NCBI RefSeq assembly: GCF_036250675.1
Contig: NZ_CP109592.1
Span: forward strand, 8,990,001 to 9,054,000
Reading direction: 5' to 3'
DNA from: Streptomyces sp. NBC_01689
GTDB lineage: Bacteria; Actinomycetota; Actinomycetes; Streptomycetales; Streptomycetaceae
DNA length: 64,000 nucleotides
Part shown: positions 38,636 to 46,246 of the stretch, one piece after another
How the letters are laid out: every line of letters starts with the position of its first letter
Position numbering within the stretch: the first letter of the stretch is position 1
Made by a program: the position numbers and the translations under genes
Notes under the pieces: generated by a model
Database searches by the model: none
What the model was told of the DNA's origin: nothing
The model's input: only the letters and a program-made list of their open reading frames with translations

Positions 38636-39154
38636 ATGTCAGCGGCGGCCTCGGCGGCGAACGGCATCGAGACGGCGACGGCGTTGCTGAAGTCCGAACT
38701 CGGCCAGCTGGAAGAGCAGCAGGCGGACCTGTACGCCCAGCAGAAGTCGCTCCAGGCGCAGTTGGCGGTGGTGTCGGGCCACATCGAATCCCTGCGCGGA
38801 GCACTGGCCGCACTGCAGGCCGTGTCCCGGCCCGCGGACGGCGAGCCCGAGTCGCCCCGGCCTCCCGCCGGGGGTCGAGGCGGCCGCACGACGGCCGACG
38901 CGCCCGCCACGAAGGCGGGTTCGACCCCGCCCGAGCTGCAGGGCCGCCGCTTCACGGAGCAGGTGATCGCGATTCTCACGCGCGATCCGGACGCCGTGCT
39001 GCGGGCGCGCGACATCGCCGAGGCGCTCGGCCGTGACGAGAGCGCGGGCAGCATCAACGCGGTGCGCAGCACCCTCGATCGTCTGGTCGCCACCTCCCGT
39101 GCCCATCGGGTGGGCCGGGGCCGCTACCAGGCTCCGCCGGTCGGCCGGGACTGA
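38636..39154 (+). CDS. Coiled-coil / winged-helix protein, unknown function
   Basis: 172 aa from ATG 38636 after GGGAG. Residues 8-58 are a heptad-like helix (ALLKSELGQLEEQQADLYAQQKSLQAQLAVVSGHIESL), followed by a Pro/Gly/Ala linker (65-105). Residues 110-165 look like a winged-helix domain (FTEQVIAILTRDPDAVLRARDIAEALGRDESAGSINAVRSTLDRLVATSRAHRVGRGRYQ). Probably a small dimeric DNA-binding regulator. No named family recognised. Confidence 0.75.
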   Translation: MSAAASAANGIETATALLKSELGQLEEQQADLYAQQKSLQAQLAVVSGHIESLRGALAALQAVSRPADGEPESPRPPAGGRGGRTTADAPATKAGSTPPELQGRRFTEQVIAILTRDPDAVLRARDIAEALGRDESAGSINAVRSTLDRLVATSRAHRVGRGRYQAPPVGRD

Positions 39155-39155
39155 C

Positions 39156-39214
39156 GGTGTCTCCCCGGGCTCACGGCGGCCCAGTGCCGATCACCGGCAC
39201 CGTGGGGTGACACC
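39156..39214 (+). terminator. Nested hairpin after coiled-coil/winged-helix gene
   Basis: An outer repeat GGTGTCTCCCC / GGGGTGACACC (one mismatch) surrounds a perfect 6-bp inner hairpin GTGCCG / CGGCAC (39184-39200). It begins at the stop codon. Confidence 0.65.
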
Positions 39215-39310
39215 CCGAGAGCCTCCGCGGTCGGGTCGGTGGGACGCCGCGCGGGTACGGCGATCTCTCACGGTGTGATGCGGAGACCGTCGGACGGAGA
39301 AGCAGTGTGC

Positions 39311-39354
39311 GACGAAGTGTGCGGTGGTGTTCGAGGTCCGCGACACACTTCGTC
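39311..39354. repeat. Perfect 11-bp inverted repeat
   Basis: GACGAAGTGTG (39311-39321) and CACACTTCGTC (39344-39354) with 22 bases between. Possibly the operator of a lost regulator gene, since a regulator fragment lies next to it. Confidence 0.55.
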
Positions 39355-39470
39355 GGATCAGGAACGGTACCGGGTGCCGGCGCGCGGCAGCCCGACGCGC
39401 GACAGCCCGGCAGCCGGGCGCGCGACGGCCGCGGACGATCCCAGGGCGGGACTCACCGACGGCTCGCACC

Positions 39471-39629
39471 TCATCCCCGGGACCCGGCGCGGTCACTGCT
39501 CCACCGTGCGAGCGGCATCAGGGCCGCCACCAGCGCCTCGCCGTCCGCCGCCAGCCGGTACCGGATCTGCACGGGTGTCGACGGTTGAAACCGTACGTCA
39601 CGGAACGTGTGATTCGGTGTGCTTTCCAT
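39471..39629 (-). pseudogene. Possible C-terminal fragment of an HxlR-type regulator
   Basis: 52 codons from ATG 39629. The stretch VQIRYRLAADGEALVAALMPLARW has the form of the last strand and helix of HxlR regulators (V-x-Y-x-L-T-x-x-G-x-x-L ... L-x-x-W). The DNA-binding part is missing, and a stop lies a few codons upstream in this frame. Short match; could be chance. Confidence 0.35.
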
Positions 39630-39702
39630 GGTGTGAAGTAGGCCACGGCCTCACCTGTCGACGTGCGGGCCACCGGCGGCGCGAACGGGCGCGCACGTCA
39701 AA

Positions 39703-39743
39703 GCCGGGGAGGGGAAGGCCGGTCGGGCCTTCCCCTCCCCGGC
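39703..39743 (-). terminator. Terminator downstream of solute-binding-fold gene
   Basis: Perfect 18-bp stem GCCGGGGAGGGGAAGGCC with its complement and a GGTCG loop, 117 bases beyond the stop of the leftward gene. Confidence 0.85.
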
Positions 39744-39859
39744 CGACTCCAGGTCCGGCGTCTTCGGACGGAAGACCGTCGGGGGAGTGTGACACCGGGC
39801 GCCGGACGCGGGGCGGGCGAGTGTCTTTGCCACGCCCCGTGTGCCCTGTCGGGCAGGTG

Positions 39860-40738
39860 CTACGGAGTGGTGGGCGAGGTGCGGTAGAACTCGGCCGCCG
39901 TGACGGAGGCCGGTACGCCGAGTTCGGCGGCGACCGCCGTGATCGCGGCCTCACCGACGGCGAGGTCTGCCTGGCCGTCGGTGGTGAAGTGCGGTGCGAT
40001 GAACGCGTCGTAGTGCGCCCGGACCTCCTCACTGGTCTGACCGCCCAGAAACGTCCGCATGTGCCGCACGGTGGTGTCGGGGTCGTTGTGGATCACCTGG
40101 AGGGCGCGGCGATGGGCCCGCAGGACGGCGTGGACGGCAGGGTCGTCCGGGTCGGTGTAGGTAGGGTCGACCGCCAGGCCCACGGTGGGGATCCGGAAGT
40201 GGTCGCCGACCCAGCCCAGTACCCGCCAGCCGTGTTCGGCGGCCACGGCCTCCGGCGCCATGGTGCTGCCGACCAGGGCCGCGTCGAGCTTGCCCTCCCG
40301 CAGCAGACGCAGGTCCATGCCGTAGTCCCCGGGCGCGCGGACCACGGTGTCCATGTCGCGGTCCGGGTCGAGGCCGGCCCGGCGCAGCACGATCCTGGTG
40401 AAGCAGCCGGGTGCCGTGTGCGGGGCGTGCACCGCGAGCCGTCGCCCGGCCAGGTCGGCCAGGGAGGTGAGCCCCGGACGGGCGAGGAACCAGAACAGCG
40501 GGCGGGTGGTGTTGACGTTGAGGGCGACCCAGGGGGTGCCGTCGGTCAGGCGGGACAGCAGTGCCCGGCCGAGGCCGATGGTGGCGCCGCGGCGCAGCCG
40601 CTCCTCGTCCCAGGTGCAGCCGTCGCGCAGGGCGACGTGCACACCCTCGTCCGCGTAGAAGTCCTCCTGGTCGGCGATGTAGGCGGCCAGTTCCTCGTGC
40701 AGGCCCCGCCCGACGTAGGCGAGATCGATCGTGTGCAT
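39860..40738 (-). CDS. Solute-binding-fold (NMT1/THI5-like) protein lacking a signal peptide
   Basis: 292 aa, ATG 40738. Two-lobed periplasmic-binding fold of the SsuA/NMT1 kind: begins IDLAYVGRGLHEELAAYIADQEDFYADEGVHV, then DLAGRRLAVHAPHTAPGCFTRIVLRRAGLDPDRDM and GWRVLGWVGDHFRIPTVGLAVD. There is no signal peptide or lipobox and no ABC transporter gene beside it, so a cytoplasmic role is likely. Soluble relatives include THI5-type enzymes and dihydroxyphthalate decarboxylase-like proteins. It follows the TetR-SDR pair in the same orientation after 250 bases with a tandem repeat; a shared pathway is plausible but unproven. Confidence 0.78.
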   Translation of the reverse strand: MHTIDLAYVGRGLHEELAAYIADQEDFYADEGVHVALRDGCTWDEERLRRGATIGLGRALLSRLTDGTPWVALNVNTTRPLFWFLARPGLTSLADLAGRRLAVHAPHTAPGCFTRIVLRRAGLDPDRDMDTVVRAPGDYGMDLRLLREGKLDAALVGSTMAPEAVAAEHGWRVLGWVGDHFRIPTVGLAVDPTYTDPDDPAVHAVLRAHRRALQVIHNDPDTTVRHMRTFLGGQTSEEVRAHYDAFIAPHFTTDGQADLAVGEAAITAVAAELGVPASVTAAEFYRTSPTTP

Positions 40739-40793
40739 GAAGGCCTTTCCTGGAAGGTGTCGCGGCGCTGGGGGACGGTGTGCTGGAAGCGTG

Positions 40794-40843
40794 CGGCCGA
40801 ATGCCGAATGCCGAATGCCGAATGCCGAATGCCGAATGCCGAA
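40794..40843. repeat. 7-bp tandem repeat
   Basis: Six exact copies of ATGCCGA (40801-40842) with partial copies on both sides, in the gap between the SDR gene and the solute-binding-fold gene. A copy-number-variable tract in a probable leader. Confidence 0.9.
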
Positions 40844-40990
40844 AGGGGGACGGCGAGTTGCGCGTGAAGGGCGGCGGGTGTCGGATGCCCGCCGGTGGGT
40901 GCCGGACCCGGACCTCAGGTTCTCGCGCGCCAGGGTCCCGCCCGAACGGTGCGGACCGCGGCCGGGTGTGGCAAGGGGCGCGGTCGGGTG

Positions 40991-41755
40991 TCAGTACATG
41001 GCCATGCCGCCGTTGACGGCGGCCGTGGTGCCGGTCATGAAGGAGTTGTCCTCGTCGGCGTAGAAGGCGATCGCCCGGGCGACGTCGTCCGGATGGGCCA
41101 GGCGGCCCAGGGGAGTGGCGGAGATCTGCCGCTGCTTGTGCGCGTCGTCGAACACGTCCGTCATACGGGCCATGCGGGTGTCCTCCACCGGGCCCGCCGA
41201 GACGATGTTGACCGTGATGCCCTGCGGGCCCAGCTCCTGGGCGACGTACCGGCCGAACTGCTCCAGCGCGGCCTTGGCCGTGCCCAGGGCGATCATGTTC
41301 TCCCGCGGCCTGCGGCTGAGCCCGGTACTGATGTAGACGATGCGCCCCCAGCCCTGTTCGGCCATGCCGGGCAGGACCGCTTTGGTGAGGGCGAACGCCG
41401 CGTGCATCTCCCCGTCGAGCTTGCCGCCGAGTTCGTCCCAGGTCATGTCCTGGAACGACTTGACCGCGAACGGGATCAGCGCGTTGTGCACGAGGACGTC
41501 GACGCCGCCCCAGGCGGCGCGGACCCGCTCGACCATGCCGTCGATCGCCGCGACCTCACGCACGTCGGCCCGCACGGCCATGGCCTGCCCGCCGGCGGCC
41601 TCGATACCGGCCACGACCTCCTCGGCCGCCGTGGTGTTGCTCAGGTAGTTGACCACCACGCGCATCCCCCGTGCGGCCAGCAGCCGCGCGGCGGCCGCCC
41701 CGATTCCGCTGCCGGCCCCTGTCACCAGTACCACCCTGCCGGTCGCCCCGGTCAT
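40991..41755 (-). CDS. Short-chain dehydrogenase/reductase with substituted catalytic Tyr
   Basis: 254 aa. Cofactor motif TGAGSGIG (residues 12-19) and NAG-equivalent HNALIPF. The active-site Ser is in YISTGLSRR, but the expected Y-x-x-x-K reads L-G-T-A-K (IALGTAKAAL): Lys kept, Tyr replaced by Leu. The C-terminus (GTTAAVNGGMAMY) is normal for 3-oxoacyl-ACP reductase-like SDRs. Either the chemistry differs or it is a non-catalytic homologue. Its ATG overlaps the stop of the TetR gene, so it is translationally coupled and probably controlled by it. Confidence 0.88.
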   Translation of the reverse strand: MTGATGRVVLVTGAGSGIGAAAARLLAARGMRVVVNYLSNTTAAEEVVAGIEAAGGQAMAVRADVREVAAIDGMVERVRAAWGGVDVLVHNALIPFAVKSFQDMTWDELGGKLDGEMHAAFALTKAVLPGMAEQGWGRIVYISTGLSRRPRENMIALGTAKAALEQFGRYVAQELGPQGITVNIVSAGPVEDTRMARMTDVFDDAHKQRQISATPLGRLAHPDDVARAIAFYADEDNSFMTGTTAAVNGGMAMY

Positions 41756-42438
41756 GAGCCCACCTCCTGTTCGTCGTCGTGCTCGTCGTCGCGGGCCGCC
41801 GGAGTGACCGCCTCGCGTCCTTCGTCGTCGGGGTGTGCCGGGCGTATCGCCCCGTGGAGCACGGTGTCGACGGCCGCGCGCAGCAGATCGGCCGCGGTCC
41901 GGTCGAGCTCGTGCGGCAGCCGCGAGGTGAGCAGGCGCTCCACCGCGCCCCGGGTGATCTCGCTCAGCAACTCGGGTGGCATCGGCAGCAGTCCCTGCCG
42001 GTGCCCTTCCCGGAACAGCTCGTCGAGCCGTCCGTAGACCACCGCGTCCAGGCGCTGCTCCACATAGTGACGAAGCATCACATCGCCCCGTCCCAAGGTG
42101 AGTTGGGCAGCCCCGATACGTCCGAGTTCGCTGCCCGCCGCGAGCAGGAAGCCCTGCACCCGCACCCCGAACGGCCGGCCCTCCGTCTCCTCGGTGGCGG
42201 CGGCCAGCGTGGCCTCCACCGCGCCGAACTGCCGGTCCAGCACGGCGGTCAGCAGGCTGCGCCTGTCCGGGAAGTGGCGGTAGATCGTCTTCTTGCTCAT
42301 CCCGAGCTCGCGGGCGAGATCGTCCATGCTCACCCGGGCGGAGCCCGGCGCGAAGAACAGCCGGCCGGCGGCCTCCACGATCGCGTCGGCCCGTTGCCCA
42401 CGTTCAGTGGAAAACTGCGAAACTGATTCAGTTTCCAT
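41752..42438 (-). CDS. TetR-family transcriptional repressor
   Basis: 228 aa taking ATG 42438; an alternative ATG lies at 42447. HTH at about 20-65: ADAIVEAAGRLFFAPGSARVSMDDLARELGMSKKTIYRHFPDRRSLL. The C-terminal domain has PELLSEITRGAVERLLTSRLPHELDRTAADLL and a highly acidic tail. The promoter TTGACA (42474-42469) with CAGCAT at 17 bases would start transcription at or next to ATG 42438, suggesting a leaderless mRNA. A perfect 17-bp palindrome covers codons 2-7, an unusual autoregulatory site. Operon partner: the SDR gene. Confidence 0.88.
   Translation of the reverse strand: METESVSQFSTERGQRADAIVEAAGRLFFAPGSARVSMDDLARELGMSKKTIYRHFPDRRSLLTAVLDRQFGAVEATLAAATEETEGRPFGVRVQGFLLAAGSELGRIGAAQLTLGRGDVMLRHYVEQRLDAVVYGRLDELFREGHRQGLLPMPPELLSEITRGAVERLLTSRLPHELDRTAADLLRAAVDTVLHGAIRPAHPDDEGREAVTPAARDDEHDDEQEVGS
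42419..42435. promoter_or_regulatory. Palindromic operator inside TetR gene start
   Basis: GAAACTGATTCAGTTTC, perfect 8-bp arms around one T. It lies just downstream of the predicted start point, within the first codons of the TetR gene. Confidence 0.75.
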
Positions 42439-42445
42439 AGTTTCC

Positions 42446-42474
42446 ATGCTGGCTTCATGCTCATCCACTGTCAA
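42446..42474 (-). promoter_or_regulatory. Promoter for TetR-SDR operon
   Basis: Leftward TTGACA (42474-42469), 17 bases, CAGCAT (42451-42446). The -35 is a consensus match and the -10 is moderate. Start point predicted at about 42439. Confidence 0.55.
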
Positions 42475-42580
42475 GACATGGGCGGCGGGTGGCAGTACGT
42501 GGCGCCGGGACGGGAGAGGCGGGGCGGGAGGTGAGGTGACCGGCGGGGCGCAGGCACGGGAGGGAAGCCGGGGGCGGGAC

Positions 42581-44755
42581 CTACTCGGCGGTGGTGAGCG
42601 CGAGGAGCAGCAGCGCGATGTCGTCCGTCCGGGTGGCGGTCTGCCGCGCATGGTCGATCAGGTCCGTGGCGAGCCGGTCCATGGACTGGGGCCGGACGGC
42701 CCGCGCGAGTTGGGAGGCGAGCCCGCTCATGGCGTCGTCCAGGTCGGTTCCGGGGGTCTCCACGAGCCCGTCGGTGTACAGGGCGAGGACGGTGCCGGGG
42801 GCCCAGGAGATCGTGGTCGAGGGGTAGTCCGCCTCCGGATCGATGCCGAGCAGCAGGCCGGGCGGGAGCGCGAGGACTTCGGCGTGACCGTCCGGGTGGC
42901 GCAGGACCGGTGGGGGATGCCCGGCGGTGGCCAGGACGGCCCGGTGGCGCGCGAGATCGAGATGGATGTACAGACAGCTGACGAAGCGGCCGGGATTCAT
43001 GTCGACGAGCAGGCGGTTGGCCTGGGTGAGGGCGTGTGCCGGTGTGGCCCCGGCGAGGGCCTGCGAGCGGATGACGGGGCGGATGCGGCCCACGAGCGCG
43101 GCGGCGGTGGCGTTGTGGCCCTGGACGTCACCGATGACCGCCACCGCGACGGTGTCGTCCACCCGTACCAGGTCGTAGAAGTCGCCGCCGATGTCCATGC
43201 CGCGGACGCTGGGCAGGTACCGGGCGGCCGCGTCCAGCCCGGGGAGGTCGGGCAGCGAGTCCGGGAGGAGGGCCGCCTGCAGGGTCTGCGCGAGCTCCTT
43301 GCTGGTGTCGTACAGGTGGGCCCTCTCCAGCGCCTGCGCGATGAGACCGGCGAGCGCGGTGAAGACGACCCGCTGGCGGGCCGGGAAGGGGCGGGGGCGG
43401 TCGAAGGCGAACACGCACGAACCCACCGGGCGCCCGGAGGCGATCAGTGGCAGGAAGGCCCAGGCGCACTGGCCGTCATGGCGGGGCGCGGCCGGATAGA
43501 CGCGGCAGAGCTCCTCGAAGGTGGCGAAGAAGCTGGGCACGCCGGTGGTGAGGACCTGGATCGCGGGGGCCGGGGAGGTCAGCGGCGCTCCGTCGAACTG
43601 CCGCAGGAGCTGGGCGTGGTAGCCCCGGCAGCCGATGACGCGCGTGCGGCCGTCCTCGGCCGCGAGCAGGGCCACGGTCCGGGCCCCGAAGGCGGGCAGC
43701 ATCTCCTCAGTGATCAGGTCGACGACGTCGTCGACCCCGACGGCCTCGGAGAGCGCGGCGGCGAGGTGCAGCACCTGGTGGATCTCGCCCAGGCGGATCG
43801 GCTCACCCGGGGGCGTCCGCGTTCCGGCGGGCGCGGGCTCGGGGACTCCGCCCGGATCGGTCGGCGAGACACGGACGCTCACGCCCGATCCGCCGGGGTA
43901 GAGCTCGACGGCGAGCCACCGGTCCGGCGCGGGCATGGCGGTGTGGAAACCGGGCTCGCGACTGACCACTGCGGCACGGAAGTGGTCCTCGAAGGCCGGG
44001 TCCCCGCACCAGGGCAACGACTGCCACGGGCGCGTCCCGAGCAGACGGGGGACGGTGCTGCCGAGCAGGGCGGCGGCGGTGGTGCTGACGAAGGTGAATC
44101 TGCCGTCGAGATCGAGGGAGCAGTTGCCCTCGGGCAGCCGTTCGACGAGTTCCGCGGCGGCCACCGCCTCGGCCGGCGCTCTCGCGCGGGCGGGCGGCTG
44201 CGGCAGGGTCCGTGGCACCGGTCCGGGACCGAGGGGATGGCCGGTGCGGGCGGCGTCACGCAGGAACCACGCCAGGTGCCGACCGGCGGCACGAACCCGT
44301 TCGGGGCTCGGGCCGGCGGGACCGGCGGAACCGGAGCCGGGCCAGATCAGCAGCAGTGCGCCCCAGGCCGTGGTCCCGGTGAGGAGCGGTACCACGGCCA
44401 CCGCGTGGTGGTAGGGCAGGGCGATCGCCGTCCGCGGGTATCGGCGCGCCAGTTCCTGGGGGTCGCCGAGCCAGACGAGCCGCTGCTCACGCACCGCTTC
44501 GGCCACCGGGACGTGACTGGACAGCGCCACCCCGAACCAGGGCGTGAGGAACTCCGCGGGGATGCCCTCGGTCACCTCCAGTCGCAGCGACCGTCCGTCG
44601 GGCGCCGTGAGGAAGACCGCTCCCGCGTGCACACCCGTGTCGCGCACGGCCTGTTCCAGCAGCCGGTCCAGCTCGGCCCGGCATGCCGTCGCGGTCGGCG
44701 GCGGGGGGCGGGCCCCGTAGGGCTGTGCGGCACCGTCCTCCCGTATGGCGCACAT
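42581..44755 (-). CDS. Multi-sensor PP2C (SpoIIE-type) serine phosphatase, GAF-PAS-GAF-PP2C
   Basis: 724 aa. GAF 1 at about 28-165 (GVHAGAVFLTAPDGRSLRLEV), PAS-like at 205-300 (LPEGNCSLDLDGRFTFVSTTAAALLG), GAF 2 at 335-480 (LITEEMLPAFGARTVALLAAEDGR), linker helix ALERAHLYDTSKELAQTLQAALLP, and PP2C at 505-720 with MDIGGDFYDL, GDVQGHNATAAALVGRIRP, LYTDGLVE and TDDIALLLL. All metal-binding Asp positions are present. A cytoplasmic sensor phosphatase for anti-anti-sigma factors, common in Streptomyces. Ligands unknown. Single leftward gene. Confidence 0.94.
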   Translation of the reverse strand: MCAIREDGAAQPYGARPPPPTATACRAELDRLLEQAVRDTGVHAGAVFLTAPDGRSLRLEVTEGIPAEFLTPWFGVALSSHVPVAEAVREQRLVWLGDPQELARRYPRTAIALPYHHAVAVVPLLTGTTAWGALLLIWPGSGSAGPAGPSPERVRAAGRHLAWFLRDAARTGHPLGPGPVPRTLPQPPARARAPAEAVAAAELVERLPEGNCSLDLDGRFTFVSTTAAALLGSTVPRLLGTRPWQSLPWCGDPAFEDHFRAAVVSREPGFHTAMPAPDRWLAVELYPGGSGVSVRVSPTDPGGVPEPAPAGTRTPPGEPIRLGEIHQVLHLAAALSEAVGVDDVVDLITEEMLPAFGARTVALLAAEDGRTRVIGCRGYHAQLLRQFDGAPLTSPAPAIQVLTTGVPSFFATFEELCRVYPAAPRHDGQCAWAFLPLIASGRPVGSCVFAFDRPRPFPARQRVVFTALAGLIAQALERAHLYDTSKELAQTLQAALLPDSLPDLPGLDAAARYLPSVRGMDIGGDFYDLVRVDDTVAVAVIGDVQGHNATAAALVGRIRPVIRSQALAGATPAHALTQANRLLVDMNPGRFVSCLYIHLDLARHRAVLATAGHPPPVLRHPDGHAEVLALPPGLLLGIDPEADYPSTTISWAPGTVLALYTDGLVETPGTDLDDAMSGLASQLARAVRPQSMDRLATDLIDHARQTATRTDDIALLLLALTTAE

Positions 44756-45112
44756 AGCAGCAGCCTACGTCCGCACGGGCAGGCCCCGCGCGCCGTGCCC
44801 GCCGCTCCGGACGGGCCGCACCGCCGGTCCGACCCGGCGTCCTCCGAATCCCCGGACCGACAACCACACCCCCCGGTCCACCCAACTCCCCGGTCCACCC
44901 AAGCCCCCGGTCCCCCGACGGGCCGTTCGCCGCCATCACGCAGATGAGTGATATCGCCCGGGGGACCCGGACCGATCCGTCGGTGAACGTTGCGCGAACA
45001 AGGTATTCCGCTGCGGAATCCCGCTATCACTCGTGGATCCCGTTGACGCACGTCAGCGGAGTGCCGACGCTCTCCCCATGAACCCAGGGCCCGTAGGACC
45101 GAGGACATTCTC
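44756..45112. other. Divergent regulatory region before catabolic genes
   Basis: 357 bases between the leftward phosphatase and rightward maleylacetate reductase genes. Contains repeats GAGTGATA (44946-44953) / TATCACTC (45025-45032) flanking a palindrome at 45005-45019. No gene. Confidence 0.6.
45005..45019. promoter_or_regulatory. Palindrome upstream of maleylacetate reductase, IclR-like
   Basis: ATTCCGCTGCGGAAT, perfect 7-bp arms around T, resembling TTCCGC...GCGGAA sites of IclR-family regulators of aromatic catabolism. No IclR gene is in the window. Confidence 0.55.
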
Positions 45113-46246
45113 ATGAAGACATTCGTGCATCGGGGACAGCTGACCAAGGTGGTCTTCGGCAGCGGTACGCGCGCCGTCGTTCCCGAGGAGGCCGACCTTC
45201 TCGGATGCCGCCGGGTGCTCGTCGTGTGCACACCCGGTCAGACGGACCAGGCGGCGGAGATGCGCGACCTGCTGGGCGCGGCGGCCGTGGGGACCTTCGC
45301 CGAGGCAGCCCCGCACACTCCCGTCGAGGTCACGCAACAGGCGGTCGCGTACGCCGGATCCGTGGAGGCGGACTCCGTGCTGGCCGTCGGCGGCGGATCG
45401 GCCATCGGCCTCGGCAAGGCGATCGCCGTACGGACCGGGCTTCCTCAACTCGCCCTGCCCACCACGTACGCCGGCTCCGAGATGACCCCCATCCTCGGCG
45501 AGACCGAGGGCAACAGGAAGACGACCCGGCGGCTGCCGGAGGCGCGGGTCAGGACGGTGGTCTACGACATCGACCTGACGCTCACCTTTCCGGCGGCGAG
45601 TTCGGTGGTCAGCGGCGTCAATGCGATGGCGCACGCCGTCGAGGCCCTCTACGCACGAGACCGTGACCCGGTCGCCTTCCTGATGGCCGGTGAGGCGCTC
45701 GACTCCCTCGTCCGGTCCCTTCCGGTCATCGCGCGGCGGCCGGACGACGCCGAGGCACGTGCCGACGCGCTGTACGGGGCATGGCTGGCGGGCACCTGCC
45801 TCGGCACGGTGGGCATGGCCCTGCACCACAAGGTCTGCCACGTGCTGGGCGGCACGTTCGGCCTCCCGCACGCCGAGACCCACACGGTCGTCCTGCCGCA
45901 CGTGGTCGCCTACAACCGGCCGGCGGCGCCCGAGGCCATGGCACGCGTCGAGCGGGCGCTCCCGGCGGACGACGTCGCGAGCGGCCTCTTCGGCTTCGCG
46001 GGGGGACTCGGTGCCCCGACGGCACTCCGGGACCTCGGCATGCCCGAGCAGGGGATCGAGGAGGCGGCCGAGCTGATCGTGCGGGACGGCTACTGGAACC
46101 CCCGCCCGGTCGACCGGGCCGCCGTCCGCGACCTCCTGACCCGTGCCTGGGCCGGGGAGGCACCGAGAACACCACCGGGCGCCGGACGCCCGCGGACCGA
46201 CTTCGTCATCGAACCCCCCATCACCACGGGAGCGCGCCATGCGTGA
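45113..46246 (+). CDS. Maleylacetate reductase
   Basis: 377 aa. Iron-alcohol-dehydrogenase fold: starts FVHRGQLTKVVFGSGTR, has NAD-binding VGGGSAIGLGKAIA (about 92-105), LPTTYAGSEMTPI and the metal-site region with H-x-x-x-H (MAHAVEALY, HHKVCHVLGGTFGLPHAETH). Length and LPTTYAGSEMTPI are typical of maleylacetate reductases. It reduces maleylacetate to 3-oxoadipate with NAD(P)H, the last step before the beta-ketoadipate pathway. It overlaps the dioxygenase gene by 8 bases. Confidence 0.93.
   Translation: MKTFVHRGQLTKVVFGSGTRAVVPEEADLLGCRRVLVVCTPGQTDQAAEMRDLLGAAAVGTFAEAAPHTPVEVTQQAVAYAGSVEADSVLAVGGGSAIGLGKAIAVRTGLPQLALPTTYAGSEMTPILGETEGNRKTTRRLPEARVRTVVYDIDLTLTFPAASSVVSGVNAMAHAVEALYARDRDPVAFLMAGEALDSLVRSLPVIARRPDDAEARADALYGAWLAGTCLGTVGMALHHKVCHVLGGTFGLPHAETHTVVLPHVVAYNRPAAPEAMARVERALPADDVASGLFGFAGGLGAPTALRDLGMPEQGIEEAAELIVRDGYWNPRPVDRAAVRDLLTRAWAGEAPRTPPGAGRPRTDFVIEPPITTGARHA

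Larger units (their letters stand above)
39215..39859. other. Intergenic region with gene fragment and repeats
   Basis: Holds an 11-bp inverted repeat at 39311-39354, a possible HxlR C-terminal fragment at 39471-39629 on the minus strand and a strong terminator at 39703-39743. No intact gene is seen. Confidence 0.5.

Noticed and set aside
40801..40842. CRISPR-like array
   Set aside because: Units are 7 bp and contiguous with no spacers; a simple tandem repeat.
42293..44947. An 884-codon rightward frame opposite the PP2C phosphatase gene
   Set aside because: Low-complexity Gly/Arg/Glu sequence without domains, fully antisense to a well-supported gene.
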